A program made the position numbers and the translations under genes. The notes beneath the pieces are model-generated. The model saw only the letters and a list, made by a program, of their open reading frames with translations. It was not told the DNA's origin and searched no databases. From Segetibacter koreensis DSM 18137 (GTDB lineage Bacteria; Bacteroidota; Bacteroidia; Chitinophagales; Chitinophagaceae), in the NCBI RefSeq assembly GCF_000374045.1, contig NZ_KB893314.1:333372-397371 (forward strand): a DNA stretch of 64,000 nucleotides, written 5' to 3'. This document shows, in pieces, positions 38,106-47,294 of this stretch (position 1 is the first letter of the stretch; each line of letters opens with the position of its first letter).

Positions 38106-38147
38106 AAAAAGAAGCTGTTTCAAAAACACGAAACAGCTTCTTTTTTT
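38106..38147. terminator. Strong bidirectional terminator
   Basis: AAAAAGAAGCTGTTTC (38106-38121) pairs perfectly over 16 bases with GAAACAGCTTCTTTTT (38130-38145), loop 8 bases, with a T-run on the plus side and an A-run opposite. It serves the convergent lectin and DUF3467 genes. Confidence 0.9.
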
Positions 38148-38190
38148 ATATTAAAAAATCAATCGGGTCAAAGAGTCACCAAACAACTTA

Positions 38191-38502
38191 TTATGCCTGG
38201 GCAGTAGGGCCACCAAAATTTAATGGAATCTCTACCTGCTCAAGATCCTGTATCTGGCCATTTGCTGCCTCATAACGTACTACATTATCTTCAAGTGCTT
38301 TCAAAAAACGTTTTGCATGCATTGGTGTAAAAATGATGCGGCTTTTTACTTTACTCTTTGGAGTGCCGGGCATTACATTTACAAAGTCTATTACAAATTC
38401 TGCATGGCTATGTGTAATAATAGCAAGATTAGCATACGTCCCTTCGGCTACTTCTTCCGAAATTTCTATATTTAGCTGGCTCGGTTGCTGTTGTTCAGGC
38501 AT
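38191..38502 (-). CDS. DUF3467 domain-containing protein
   Basis: This 103-residue cytoplasmic protein contains the DUF3467 pattern: IEISEEVAEGTYANLAIITH, FVIDFVNVMPG, SRIIFTPMHAKRFLKALEDN and the end EQVEIPLNFGGP. The family is widespread in Bacteroidota and some Actinobacteria; its function is unknown. The ATG at 38502 (MPEQQQPSQLN) is preferred to an upstream start that would add 17 unlikely residues. It is probably a single-gene unit ending at the 38106 terminator. Confidence 0.9.
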   Translation of the reverse strand: MPEQQQPSQLNIEISEEVAEGTYANLAIITHSHAEFVIDFVNVMPGTPKSKVKSRIIFTPMHAKRFLKALEDNVVRYEAANGQIQDLEQVEIPLNFGGPTAQA

Positions 38503-38676
38503 ACAAATAATTTTTACAAAAATAACAGAAAACAAATGCAAAGCACGATACAAAAAAAATTACTTTACTGAGGCTGGTTTAGTTGCCAAAGAAATAATTG
38601 CACTAAAACTGTAATAATTATACTCGCGGCAGGAAGCTAAAAACGGCCCTGGTCAAATAAATATCACACGAAAACT

Positions 38677-40362
38677 TTAAAAGTCAAACTCCCTTCTGGA
38701 CATATTCCATCTAAAGCCGAGTGAAAATACGGTAGTCGGACTGTCTGCTCCACTTGCTACCTTATATGTTCTGTGCTGAAGATTTGCATCAATAAAAAGG
38801 TTTTCTTTTACTTCATAAGATGCGAGAAAAGAAGTGTTTAATGATTTTACTTTATCACCGTCGCCCACATAATAACCATAATTTTTATCGCGGGTAGTAT
38901 AAGAAGTAAAAATATTGCTGCCATAATTTATACCAAAAAGATCAAGCCCCTGGTAATAATAAATAAATTTTGCCTGCAAATACAAGTTATGCACCGGCTG
39001 GTATTTAACAATAGCTATCCGCTCCTGGAAGTTTGCGCCAAGTGGATGAGCAAATGGTTGGTGAAAATGTGTATAGTCAGATAAAGAATCAAAATGAGAA
39101 TATGTAAATGGCCTCACGCGGTTACTTTCAAGCTGAAGGTCAAGATTTGGTATGCCAAATGCATCAGGATATTTAACTCCTACCTGGTAGCCAAACTTGT
39201 TTGCCCAGAATCCCCTATTTTTTACCATTTCATTCAACTTAAATTCGTCAAGCAGTAACTGGCCATATACCTGTACTTTCTTTTTAATGTTTGCTTTTAC
39301 ATTTAATCCAACAACTGCATTGTCTTTGCTTCCAATATCACTTTCTGCTGAGCGTAGAAATAATACAGGATTCAAATATTGAAAATCAAAATGATCTTTT
39401 CGTCCAAACATCACGGCATCAAATATTCCAACATTAAGCCATTTTGTTGCATTAATGCTAAGGTAGTTCATGCGAAAATATTTTCTGGCAAGTAATTCAT
39501 CACCCATCACCCTTCGGCCATCGGGAATTAATTCCATGAACAAATTCTCATAATTAAATTTCCATATTCTTGTATTGATCTTAAGAAACAAAGCATTTCC
39601 GGAAAAATCACTTAAAAACAAACTGCGATATCCGTCGCCGATAAAATTTTTGTCATAACCGAATTGTATATCAATATACTTACTTGCATTAAAACTGACA
39701 GAGCCTCTTCCGTCAAAATAATCAACACCACCAATAGCTTTAAAATCTTTATAAAAACGCGCACCGGGAACGGCGGCGTGTGTCCTGATCCATTCCTGCA
39801 CATATAACGGATCGCGCTCCTGGTTATCAGTTAAATAAAAATCGAAGGCGACTTTTCGGCTAATCATGCCACGAAAACTTAAACCCCTACTGTTATAAAA
39901 TAATTTTTGCGAATTGCCTTTTTCAAACATCTGCTGGTATTGAATAGCAGGATTTACAGCCAGAAAAAAGTCCTTTGTGTTCACTTCATACAAATTTCCC
40001 TTTGTTTTATAAAAAGTATTGAAAATCGGCTTTTTGCTGTTGTAAGATTCGCGTGGTTTAGACCATTCGCTATTATTCATCAAAAAGCTCTGTATATTGT
40101 ATTTATCAATTTTTGTCAGGTTAAATGAAGCACTGTCCCCCGCAGCATCCATACTATCTATCGCTTCGACTTCTGCTGTTACCAACCTGCGGTTGTAAGG
40201 TTTTATGGTTGAATAATTGAGATTTGAATTTCCGGTCTTGATCTCAAGCCTGTCTAACAATTTATAATCCTTAGAGCCAAGAGGTAAATAAGAGCTTTGA
40301 GAAAAAGAAACAATGGGTAATAATAAAAAAACGAGAGTGCGAACGGATTTAATAATTTGCAT
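38677..40362 (-). CDS. Outer-membrane beta-barrel protein, possibly Wzi/RemB-like
   Basis: The 561-residue protein has a signal peptide ending VSFSQ and many amphipathic beta strands (FGYDKNFIGDGYRSLFLSDF, WKFNYENLFMELIP, VQVYGQLLLDEFKLNEM), ending FSLGFRWNMSRREFDF with an aromatic C-terminus. The segments GYDKNFIGDGYRSL and FRMNYLSINATKW resemble the Wzi-like capsule-assembly barrels and gliding-related RemB, but I am not certain of either. The ATG at 40362 was chosen because it gives a clear signal peptide and leaves room for the divergent pyrC gene; an upstream start at 40470 would overlap pyrC. Confidence 0.75.
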   Translation of the reverse strand: MQIIKSVRTLVFLLLPIVSFSQSSYLPLGSKDYKLLDRLEIKTGNSNLNYSTIKPYNRRLVTAEVEAIDSMDAAGDSASFNLTKIDKYNIQSFLMNNSEWSKPRESYNSKKPIFNTFYKTKGNLYEVNTKDFFLAVNPAIQYQQMFEKGNSQKLFYNSRGLSFRGMISRKVAFDFYLTDNQERDPLYVQEWIRTHAAVPGARFYKDFKAIGGVDYFDGRGSVSFNASKYIDIQFGYDKNFIGDGYRSLFLSDFSGNALFLKINTRIWKFNYENLFMELIPDGRRVMGDELLARKYFRMNYLSINATKWLNVGIFDAVMFGRKDHFDFQYLNPVLFLRSAESDIGSKDNAVVGLNVKANIKKKVQVYGQLLLDEFKLNEMVKNRGFWANKFGYQVGVKYPDAFGIPNLDLQLESNRVRPFTYSHFDSLSDYTHFHQPFAHPLGANFQERIAIVKYQPVHNLYLQAKFIYYYQGLDLFGINYGSNIFTSYTTRDKNYGYYVGDGDKVKSLNTSFLASYEVKENLFIDANLQHRTYKVASGADSPTTVFSLGFRWNMSRREFDF

Positions 40363-40391
40363 GAAAATACTTGATTTGAAATAATATCTAT

Positions 40392-41729
40392 ATGACGTAT
40401 TTAATAAAAGATATCCGGGTCGTAAACGAAGGTAAAACTTTAGCATGTGATGTATTAATAAAAGATGCAATCATACATAAAATAGCTAATAACATTACGG
40501 TTAAGGAACGGGTTACAGAAATTAACGGCGAAAATGCATTTTTATTGCCCGGGGTCATTGATGATCAGGTACATTTTAGAGAACCGGGACTGACTCATAA
40601 AGCAACCATATACTCTGAGTCAAAAGCTGCTGTGGCAGGCGGTGTAACATCGTTTATGGAAATGCCAAATACTGTACCTCCTGTTTTTACACAACAACTT
40701 CTCGAAGACAAATATGGCATTGCAGCGGCTACATCTCTTGCAAATTATTCATTTTATATGGGTACGGGAAATGACAATATAGAAGAAGTTTTAAGAACAA
40801 ATAACAAGAAAAATGATGTTTGCGGAGTTAAAGTCTTCATGGGTTCATCTACCGGAAACTTACTGGTAGATAACCCGCTTATTCTTGAAAAAGTATTTGG
40901 CGGAGTCGAGTTACTGATTGCCACACATTGTGAGGACGAAGCAACCATTAAAAGAAACTTTGAAAGGATTAAAAAAGAAAAAGGAACATTAGAACCAGCC
41001 GATCATCCGCTAATAAGGGATGAAGAAGCATGTTTTGAGTCTTCTTTTCGGGCAGTGCAACTTGCAAAAAAATATGATTCGAGATTACATATTTTACACA
41101 TCACCACAGAAAAAGAACTACAGTTGTTCAGCAACATGCTGCCATTAAAAGAAAAAAGAATTACAGCAGAAGTTTGCGTACACCATTTACATTTTACCAG
41201 TGACGATTACACGCGGTTGGGTAATCAAATCAAATGCAATCCTGCCATTAAAGCTTCTTATAATAAACAAGCGTTGTGGAAGGGTTTGCTCGATGACAGG
41301 TTAGATGTTATTGCAACCGACCATGCTCCGCATACATGGCAAGAGAAAAATGAACCTTATGAGAAAGCGCACGCCGGCTTGCCACTGGTACAACATTCGC
41401 TGCTTTTGATGTTAGAGTATGTAAAACAGGGAAAAATTACTATTGAGAAAGTTGCAGAAAAAATGAGCCATGCAGTGGCCGATTGCTTTAAAATAGACAG
41501 GCGGGGATATATAAGAGAAGGATATTACGCCGACCTTGTAATTGCAGACACTAACAAGTCAACGACAGTAAGCAAAGAAAACATTTTATATAAATGTGGC
41601 TGGAGCCCTCTGGAAGGCGTTGAATTTGGCGCAAAAGTGACACATACTTTTGTAAACGGTCAATTAGTTTATGGAAACGGCCAATGGAATGAGTCTACAA
41701 AAGGAATGAGAATGAAATTTGTGAGATAA
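40392..41729 (+). CDS. pyrC: Dihydroorotase
   Basis: This 445-residue amidohydrolase closes N-carbamoyl-aspartate to dihydroorotate in pyrimidine synthesis. Markers are GVIDDQVHFREPGLTHKA, FMEMPNTVPP, the probable carboxylated lysine in CGVKVFMGSSTGN, ATHCEDE, LHILHITTEKE, and the catalytic aspartate in IATDHAPHT. The usual metal-binding His-x-His in DPHVHxREPG reads Gln59-Val-His61, so one zinc ligand is Gln. The rest of the active site looks intact. The gene is divergent from the outer-membrane protein gene with a 29-base spacer, and MutS-like gene follows 62 bases later. Confidence 0.93.
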   Translation: MTYLIKDIRVVNEGKTLACDVLIKDAIIHKIANNITVKERVTEINGENAFLLPGVIDDQVHFREPGLTHKATIYSESKAAVAGGVTSFMEMPNTVPPVFTQQLLEDKYGIAAATSLANYSFYMGTGNDNIEEVLRTNNKKNDVCGVKVFMGSSTGNLLVDNPLILEKVFGGVELLIATHCEDEATIKRNFERIKKEKGTLEPADHPLIRDEEACFESSFRAVQLAKKYDSRLHILHITTEKELQLFSNMLPLKEKRITAEVCVHHLHFTSDDYTRLGNQIKCNPAIKASYNKQALWKGLLDDRLDVIATDHAPHTWQEKNEPYEKAHAGLPLVQHSLLLMLEYVKQGKITIEKVAEKMSHAVADCFKIDRRGYIREGYYADLVIADTNKSTTVSKENILYKCGWSPLEGVEFGAKVTHTFVNGQLVYGNGQWNESTKGMRMKFVR

Positions 41730-41791
41730 TTTATTTACCTTAATAATTAAAAGGCATACGTCTTTTCGGGCAGAAAATAAGAAATTTATAC

Positions 41792-43108
41792 ATGCAAGCA
41801 GACAAAACCACCTTAAGTGACTTATCTATTTTTCATACCGAAGAGGAACAATCTGTTTTTCATCATCTTGATTTCACTACTACTATAGGTGGAAAAGAAT
41901 GGCTACGGTACCTGCTTGCCAACCCGTATAGCGAGCTGGAAATGATAAAGGAGACGCAACAGACGCTTAAACTTATTATTAAGAAGGAAGAACAATGGCC
42001 TGCTGTCATTACTAATGGTACAGTAATGGTTGTCCAAAAATTTTACGACTCCTCTATCGATGCAATTCCTCATGACCCTAACCTTTTTAGCAGCCTGTAT
42101 TATAAAATCGTTAAGTCCCAAGACTTTTCTTTAATCAAATTTTCTGTTACCCATTTCATTGATTTTACAATTGGCTTAAAAAATATTATTGATTGTTTTG
42201 ATAGCGAAAACAAACCCAAGCTTTTACAGGTAATGGTAGATCGTATCAAATTCCTGACCGATAAGCCGGTGATAAAAGCTATGATGAACTGGAATAAAAA
42301 ACAGAAATTATCAAACAAAAATTATTTGTCATTTGGTCATTACCTGAGGTATCATTTTAAAGACCTTGCCTTTGAACTGGTAGAGATTTACAGTAGATTA
42401 GACGCGTATTACAGTATGGCAATGACAAGCAAAAGATATAAATTTTGTTTTCCTGAAATCAGAAAAGCAACTTCTCCTTTTATAAATGCAAAAAATCTTT
42501 ATCATTTACTGGTTGCCACACCGGTAGCCTACGATGTTGAACTAAATCAGCATAAAAACTTCTTATTTCTTACTGGCGCAAATATGGCAGGCAAAAGCAC
42601 ATTTATAAAAGCTGTGGGCGTATCAGTTTACCTGGCGCATGTGGGTATGGGCGTACCGGCAGAAAGTTTTCAGTTGAGCTTATTCGATGGGTTGTTGAGC
42701 AACATACAGGTAGAAGACAATATTTCAAGAGGCGAAAGCTATTTTTTTAATGAAGTGCAAAGGATAAAAAAAACAATTACTAAGATAAATGATGGCCGCA
42801 ACTGGCTTATTTTAATCGACGAGCTTTTTAAAGGAACCAATGTGCAGGACGCTATGAAGTGCAGCACTGCGGTAATTGAAGGACTTCTGAAAATGAAAAA
42901 TGCTTTGTTTATTCTTTCTACCCACTTGTATGAAATTGGAGAAGGGTTAAAACAATATAACAATATAAAGTTCAATTATTTTGAAACACGCATAGAAGAG
43001 GGCCAATTGATATTTAGCTACCAGTTAAAAGAAGGCATTAGTAACGACAGGCTCGGTTATCTCATCTTAAAACGAGAAGGGGTGGTTAATATGCTCGAAA
43101 ATTTATAA
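41792..43108 (+). CDS. MutS-like ATPase lacking the mismatch-recognition domain
   Basis: The 438-residue protein matches the core/lever and ATPase domains of MutS but has no domain I for mismatch binding. The P-loop is TGANMAGKSTFIKAVG (about 263-278); the Walker B region is WLILIDELFKGTN; the following STHLYEIGE contains the conserved histidine. Such proteins in Bacteroidota are annotated as DNA mismatch repair protein MutS-related, with unknown role; they are not the housekeeping MutS or MutS2 (no Smr domain). It probably shares a transcript with pyrC. Its stop codon is ten bases from that of the convergent dacB gene. Confidence 0.87.
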   Translation: MQADKTTLSDLSIFHTEEEQSVFHHLDFTTTIGGKEWLRYLLANPYSELEMIKETQQTLKLIIKKEEQWPAVITNGTVMVVQKFYDSSIDAIPHDPNLFSSLYYKIVKSQDFSLIKFSVTHFIDFTIGLKNIIDCFDSENKPKLLQVMVDRIKFLTDKPVIKAMMNWNKKQKLSNKNYLSFGHYLRYHFKDLAFELVEIYSRLDAYYSMAMTSKRYKFCFPEIRKATSPFINAKNLYHLLVATPVAYDVELNQHKNFLFLTGANMAGKSTFIKAVGVSVYLAHVGMGVPAESFQLSLFDGLLSNIQVEDNISRGESYFFNEVQRIKKTITKINDGRNWLILIDELFKGTNVQDAMKCSTAVIEGLLKMKNALFILSTHLYEIGEGLKQYNNIKFNYFETRIEEGQLIFSYQLKEGISNDRLGYLILKREGVVNMLENL

Positions 43109-43118
43109 CGAATTCCGG

Positions 43119-44501
43119 TTATCTCAATACATCAAGCAGCTTATATAATTTTCTTACAATTTCTGCTGAAGATCCGTTGTAATTATTAATAACAACCGCA
43201 AATGTATAATTACCAATATAACCGGTAAAACTTCTAACACCACCAATAGAACCACTTTTCATTTTGATACCGTTTATTTCTGGTAAGGCTTTGTAAAAAG
43301 GACCAAAAAAGGGTTGGGATTTAGCATATTGCATTACTTTAACCAAAGCCTGTGCAGTCACTTTGTTTTGAGGAGAAAGGCCGCTTCCGTCTATTATGTT
43401 TATAAAAGTTTCTTCAATGCCCTTACTTTTCCAAAAGTTTTTAATAATCTTTAAGCCTGTTTCGGTTGATCCCTTATTTTCTTTTTCGTATCCCAAAGTT
43501 TTAACCAAAGCCTCTCCATAAAGGTTAATACTCTTATTTAAAAACCAATAATTAATACTGTCCAGCGAAGGTGACCAATGAGTGGAAATATTAATAACAT
43601 TCGGAAGGGGCAATTTATCGTTAATTACAATTTTTGCAGAACTTGCTTCAATTTGTTGCTTTTGCAACTGGTCCTTTAGTAAAGAGCCCAACTCAAATGC
43701 AGGATTGGGAAATGAACCCGATACAGTAAAAGGATTTTCGTTTGGAGGAATAGTTCCTCTTATAAATCCTTTAGTAGCGTAAGGAGGTAAATAAATGTAA
43801 GCATTATCTCCGCTTCGCTGCTTTCCGGTAGTTAATTCATTAGTAAAACTAACATCGTACAATTTGGGCACAGTAGAAATAATAGTAACAGTATCACCTT
43901 CTCTATTGCCTGCTTTTAATAATAGGTCATATTGATTCTCACGCCAGTTCAATGCTGATACCCCTGCACCATAATAATTTCCGATATCATCCCAAATCCA
44001 TCCGCCCGGTATGGTTTGACTTTCACGATTTTTATTGGAACAAACAATATTTCCTTTCAACTGATTTATACCGGCCTGCTTCAGAGATTTAATCCATTTA
44101 TCTAAAATCACCTGCTCCTGGGTATTGTCATACCGCCAGCTTCCGAGCGTAGGATCTCCATAACCAATAAGGTAAATATTTCCATTAAGAACGTTGTTAT
44201 TAATGGTACCATCATGCGCGAGCTCCGTTTTATACCTGTAACTTGTTCCAAGTAATTCAAGAGACGCGACGCTTGTTAATACTTTTTGGCTACTTGCCAC
44301 AGTTAAACCTATATCAGCATTTTTAGAAAAAATCACTTCCCCACTTTTTGCATCAATTACGTAAAAAGCAATAATTGCACTTTTCATTTGCGTGTCTGCC
44401 TCAAGGTTTATTACCGCATCCTCCAGTTTTCTTGCAATTTTCTGCGAATGAGCAAAAGTGGAAACCAGTAATGAACAAATAAATGCAACTGCTGTTTTCA
44501 T
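43119..44501 (-). CDS. dacB: D-alanyl-D-alanine carboxypeptidase/endopeptidase (PBP4, DacB type)
   Basis: This 460-residue penicillin-binding protein trims or cleaves peptidoglycan cross-bridges in the periplasm. A signal peptide ends FAHSQ. The three active-site motifs are present: SSQK (Ser70, Lys73) in TVASSQKVLTS, SGLSPQN in the SxN position, and KSG in IKMKSGSIGG for the KTG motif. The large insertion between the first two motifs is typical of class C PBP4. The gene is divergent from cinA with a 55-base spacer. Confidence 0.93.
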   Translation of the reverse strand: MKTAVAFICSLLVSTFAHSQKIARKLEDAVINLEADTQMKSAIIAFYVIDAKSGEVIFSKNADIGLTVASSQKVLTSVASLELLGTSYRYKTELAHDGTINNNVLNGNIYLIGYGDPTLGSWRYDNTQEQVILDKWIKSLKQAGINQLKGNIVCSNKNRESQTIPGGWIWDDIGNYYGAGVSALNWRENQYDLLLKAGNREGDTVTIISTVPKLYDVSFTNELTTGKQRSGDNAYIYLPPYATKGFIRGTIPPNENPFTVSGSFPNPAFELGSLLKDQLQKQQIEASSAKIVINDKLPLPNVINISTHWSPSLDSINYWFLNKSINLYGEALVKTLGYEKENKGSTETGLKIIKNFWKSKGIEETFINIIDGSGLSPQNKVTAQALVKVMQYAKSQPFFGPFYKALPEINGIKMKSGSIGGVRSFTGYIGNYTFAVVINNYNGSSAEIVRKLYKLLDVLR

Positions 44502-44556
44502 ACTTGTAACTTACATTGCGCTAAAATTAGCTTATCATAACAATCTAACCAACTGT

Positions 44557-45822
44557 ATGAATAACGATCGGGTAAACGCCTCAATAATTACTATAGGTGA
44601 TGAACTATTGATTGGACAAACTATTGATACAAACAGTGCCTGGATGGGACAGGAACTGAATAAATTAGGCGTTTGGGTAAAAAGGCGCGTAGCTGTAGGA
44701 GATGTATGGGAGGAAATATGGAATGCTTTAGATGAAGAAAGCAGGCAATCTGAAATTATACTGATAACAGGAGGTCTTGGCCCTACTGCTGATGATATAA
44801 CAAAACCATTGTTAAGTAAATACTTTGGAGGAAAAATGGTGGTAAATAAAGAAGCCCGTGAAAATGTAATAACCATTTTTGAAAGGTATATAAAGCGACC
44901 GATGCTTGCCGTAAATCTTAAACAAGCCGAAGTGCCGGATGTATGCGAAGTAATCCAAAATAAGCGCGGAACAGCCCCGGGAATGTGGTTTGAAAAAAAC
45001 GGGAAAATTTTTGTAAGTATGCCCGGCGTACCAAATGAAATGAAAGGTATGATGAAAGATTACATATTACCAAGACTTCCTGCAAGATTCTCTCTTCCTG
45101 CTGTCATTCACCGCACCTTACTGACGGCAGGCATTGGAGAATCTTATCTTGCTGACCGAATAAAAGATTTTGAAACTGCTCTGCCCCACTATGTTAAGCT
45201 TGCTTACTTACCGAACTTTGGAATGGTAAGGCTAAGACTAACAGCTACAAGTAAAAATGTAGCAGAAATAACCCAGGAAGTTGACCGGTTATTTGCGACA
45301 CTGCAAGACCTTGTGCAAGATGTAATGGTTATAAATGAAGACAAAACACTGGAGGAAGCAGTCGGAATATTACTTTCTAAACATAAAAAAACGGTAGCTA
45401 CTGCTGAAAGCTGTACGGGAGGATATGTAGGTCATTTGATCACAAGTATCCCTGGTTCTTCGGCTTATTTTATGGGAGGAGTTGTTAGTTATGACAATGC
45501 CATTAAAGAAAATGTATTGGGTGTAAAAGCTGCAACTCTCGATACTGATGGAGCAGTAAGTGAAGAAACAGTACGCGAGATGGCGAATGGCATAAAAAAA
45601 CTAATGAAAACGGATTATGCTGTGAGCATCAGCGGAATAATGGGACCGGGCGGTGGAAGTGAAGAAAAGCCTGTAGGTACAGTATGGATAGCAGTTGCCG
45701 GAATAACAGAAACCGTTGCCAGAAAGTTTCACACAAGGTATAACAGAATGAGAAATATTGAGATTACCGCTATTTATGCTTTAAATATGTTAAGGGAAAG
45801 TATTTTAAAGGATAACAATTAA
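44557..45822 (+). CDS. cinA: CinA-family protein with NMN deamidase domain
   Basis: The 421-residue protein has an N-terminal molybdopterin-binding-like (COG1058) domain with ASIITIGDELLIGQTIDTNS, ITGGLGPTADDITK and GTAPGMWFEKN, and a C-terminal PncC-type nicotinamide-nucleotide amidohydrolase domain with ATAESCTGGYVGHLITSIPG. The N-terminal part is linked to ADP-ribose pyrophosphatase activity, and the C-terminal part deamidates NMN for NAD recycling. I chose ATG at 44557; the upstream frame overlaps dacB. The name reflects competence/damage induction in Gram-positive bacteria, which may not apply here. Confidence 0.95.
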   Translation: MNNDRVNASIITIGDELLIGQTIDTNSAWMGQELNKLGVWVKRRVAVGDVWEEIWNALDEESRQSEIILITGGLGPTADDITKPLLSKYFGGKMVVNKEARENVITIFERYIKRPMLAVNLKQAEVPDVCEVIQNKRGTAPGMWFEKNGKIFVSMPGVPNEMKGMMKDYILPRLPARFSLPAVIHRTLLTAGIGESYLADRIKDFETALPHYVKLAYLPNFGMVRLRLTATSKNVAEITQEVDRLFATLQDLVQDVMVINEDKTLEEAVGILLSKHKKTVATAESCTGGYVGHLITSIPGSSAYFMGGVVSYDNAIKENVLGVKAATLDTDGAVSEETVREMANGIKKLMKTDYAVSISGIMGPGGGSEEKPVGTVWIAVAGITETVARKFHTRYNRMRNIEITAIYALNMLRESILKDNN

Positions 45823-45853
45823 CGCTCGTAGAATTGTAAAACTGGATATTATT

Positions 45854-45900
45854 AAAATAGCAGAGATTGTTGTTTAAAAAAGAACGATCTCTGCTATTTC
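45854..45900. terminator. Bidirectional terminator between cinA and susD
   Basis: AAATAGCAGAGAT (45855-45867) pairs perfectly with ATCTCTGCTATTT (45887-45899), 13 pairs, around a 19-base loop. It lies between two convergent genes. Confidence 0.8.
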
Positions 45901-45919
45901 TATTTATCACGCAAAAGGA

Positions 45920-47266
45920 TTAATAACCTTCGTTCTGCGTAAGATTTGGATTAGCTCTTATTTCTCTAGCGGGAATTGGGAAAATTAACTTAGGAGAATT
46001 CCATGGCAAGTTGCCTACATTTTCTTTTAATCTTTTAACATCATCAAGCCTGAATCCTTCAAAAGCCAGTTCGAGTCTGCGTTCTTTAAGAATTTCATTC
46101 AGAGTTAATTGACCTTCTGACAGGGGTGTTAGTTTTGCCCTTGTTCTTATTTTATTTATATCATTTAACGGGCTATCCCCAACTGAACTGCCTAACCTGA
46201 AATTACATTCTGCACGTACAAGTAACATTTCTGCAAGACGAATAGTATGAACATTCCCATAAAGCTGTTCAAATTTTCCACTATATGTTGAACCCGATAA
46301 GGTATAAAAAAGATTCTTACGGTCATCATTTGGTTGATACATATTTAAATGTGTATCTAATATCAAAACATCTCCTCTTTGCGCAGATGAATAAAACTCG
46401 TTGAAGCCCTGTATTCCTGAACTATTTGTAACCTGGACAGCAAAAATATCTTCCGGAGTATTTTTTTCTCCAAAAGCTGCTGCAAACGTGCCTGCTAATT
46501 CCACCGGGTTACCATCTACAGTTACAGACTCTTTTATTGACCGGTCAGCAGCAAGTAAAGCATTATTGTAATCACCTTGTTGCAAGTAAACTCTTGCGAG
46601 CATAGCCGCTGCTGCTCCCTTAGTGGCAAAAAAACCATTTGCTGCGGGAAGCTTGGCTTCGGCATCAGTTAAATCAGTGATAACCTGTTGATAAACTTCA
46701 GCTACTGTATTTCTTTTTACCTGGCTTTCTGAAGTTATTTCTCTAGTTGGCGTTAAAACAAGTGGCACACCGGGATTATTAGCAGGATTTCCATCGTTCC
46801 AGTCTTTTGCATACATTTTAACCAATTCGAAGAAAGAGGCACTTCTTAAAAATTTCGCTTCACCTTGTACACGGTCTCTTGCAGTAGTATCTACAATGCT
46901 TACAGCACTTAAGACATTGTTTGCATCATTAATAGCCGTATATCCGGCGAGCCATGAATTGGCGACGAAAGTATTTTCTACAGGTATAGCCTTGTTGTGC
47001 ATTTGAGTCAATTGCTGGTAAGTTCCTTCCCAATCAATCTCATTATTATCACCTAACAGATCTGCTTCAAGAAAGATTCTTCCACCAAAAAAATAAGAAG
47101 CACCAAAATCTGTATAAGCACCTACCAGAGCCGCATTTACATCACTACTCGTTTTTAATGCTTCTGCCTCAGATATAGCAGTAGTAGGTTTTGTATTTAA
47201 CTCCTTACTACAGCTTGTTATAATAAGCGAGGATAATATTAATAATTTTACTATGTTATTTCTCAT
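45920..47266 (-). CDS. SusD/RagB-family outer-membrane lipoprotein
   Basis: This 448-residue nutrient-binding lipoprotein caps the SusC channel and captures substrate at the cell surface. The lipobox ends IITSC (Cys19). SusD signatures include LNTKPTTAISEAEALKTSS, the TPR-like helices (QGEAKFLRSASFFELVKMYA), and RRLELAFEGFRLDDVKRLKE near the C-terminus, ending with NPNLTQNEGY. It is short for the family and lacks a visible large insert. It lies 28 bases downstream of susC and is co-transcribed. No glycosidase or protease gene is in the pair's neighbourhood, so the ligand is unknown. Confidence 0.95.
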   Translation of the reverse strand: MRNNIVKLLILSSLIITSCSKELNTKPTTAISEAEALKTSSDVNAALVGAYTDFGASYFFGGRIFLEADLLGDNNEIDWEGTYQQLTQMHNKAIPVENTFVANSWLAGYTAINDANNVLSAVSIVDTTARDRVQGEAKFLRSASFFELVKMYAKDWNDGNPANNPGVPLVLTPTREITSESQVKRNTVAEVYQQVITDLTDAEAKLPAANGFFATKGAAAAMLARVYLQQGDYNNALLAADRSIKESVTVDGNPVELAGTFAAAFGEKNTPEDIFAVQVTNSSGIQGFNEFYSSAQRGDVLILDTHLNMYQPNDDRKNLFYTLSGSTYSGKFEQLYGNVHTIRLAEMLLVRAECNFRLGSSVGDSPLNDINKIRTRAKLTPLSEGQLTLNEILKERRLELAFEGFRLDDVKRLKENVGNLPWNSPKLIFPIPAREIRANPNLTQNEGY

Positions 47267-47294
47267 TATAATTCTATTTGTTACAATTATGGGA

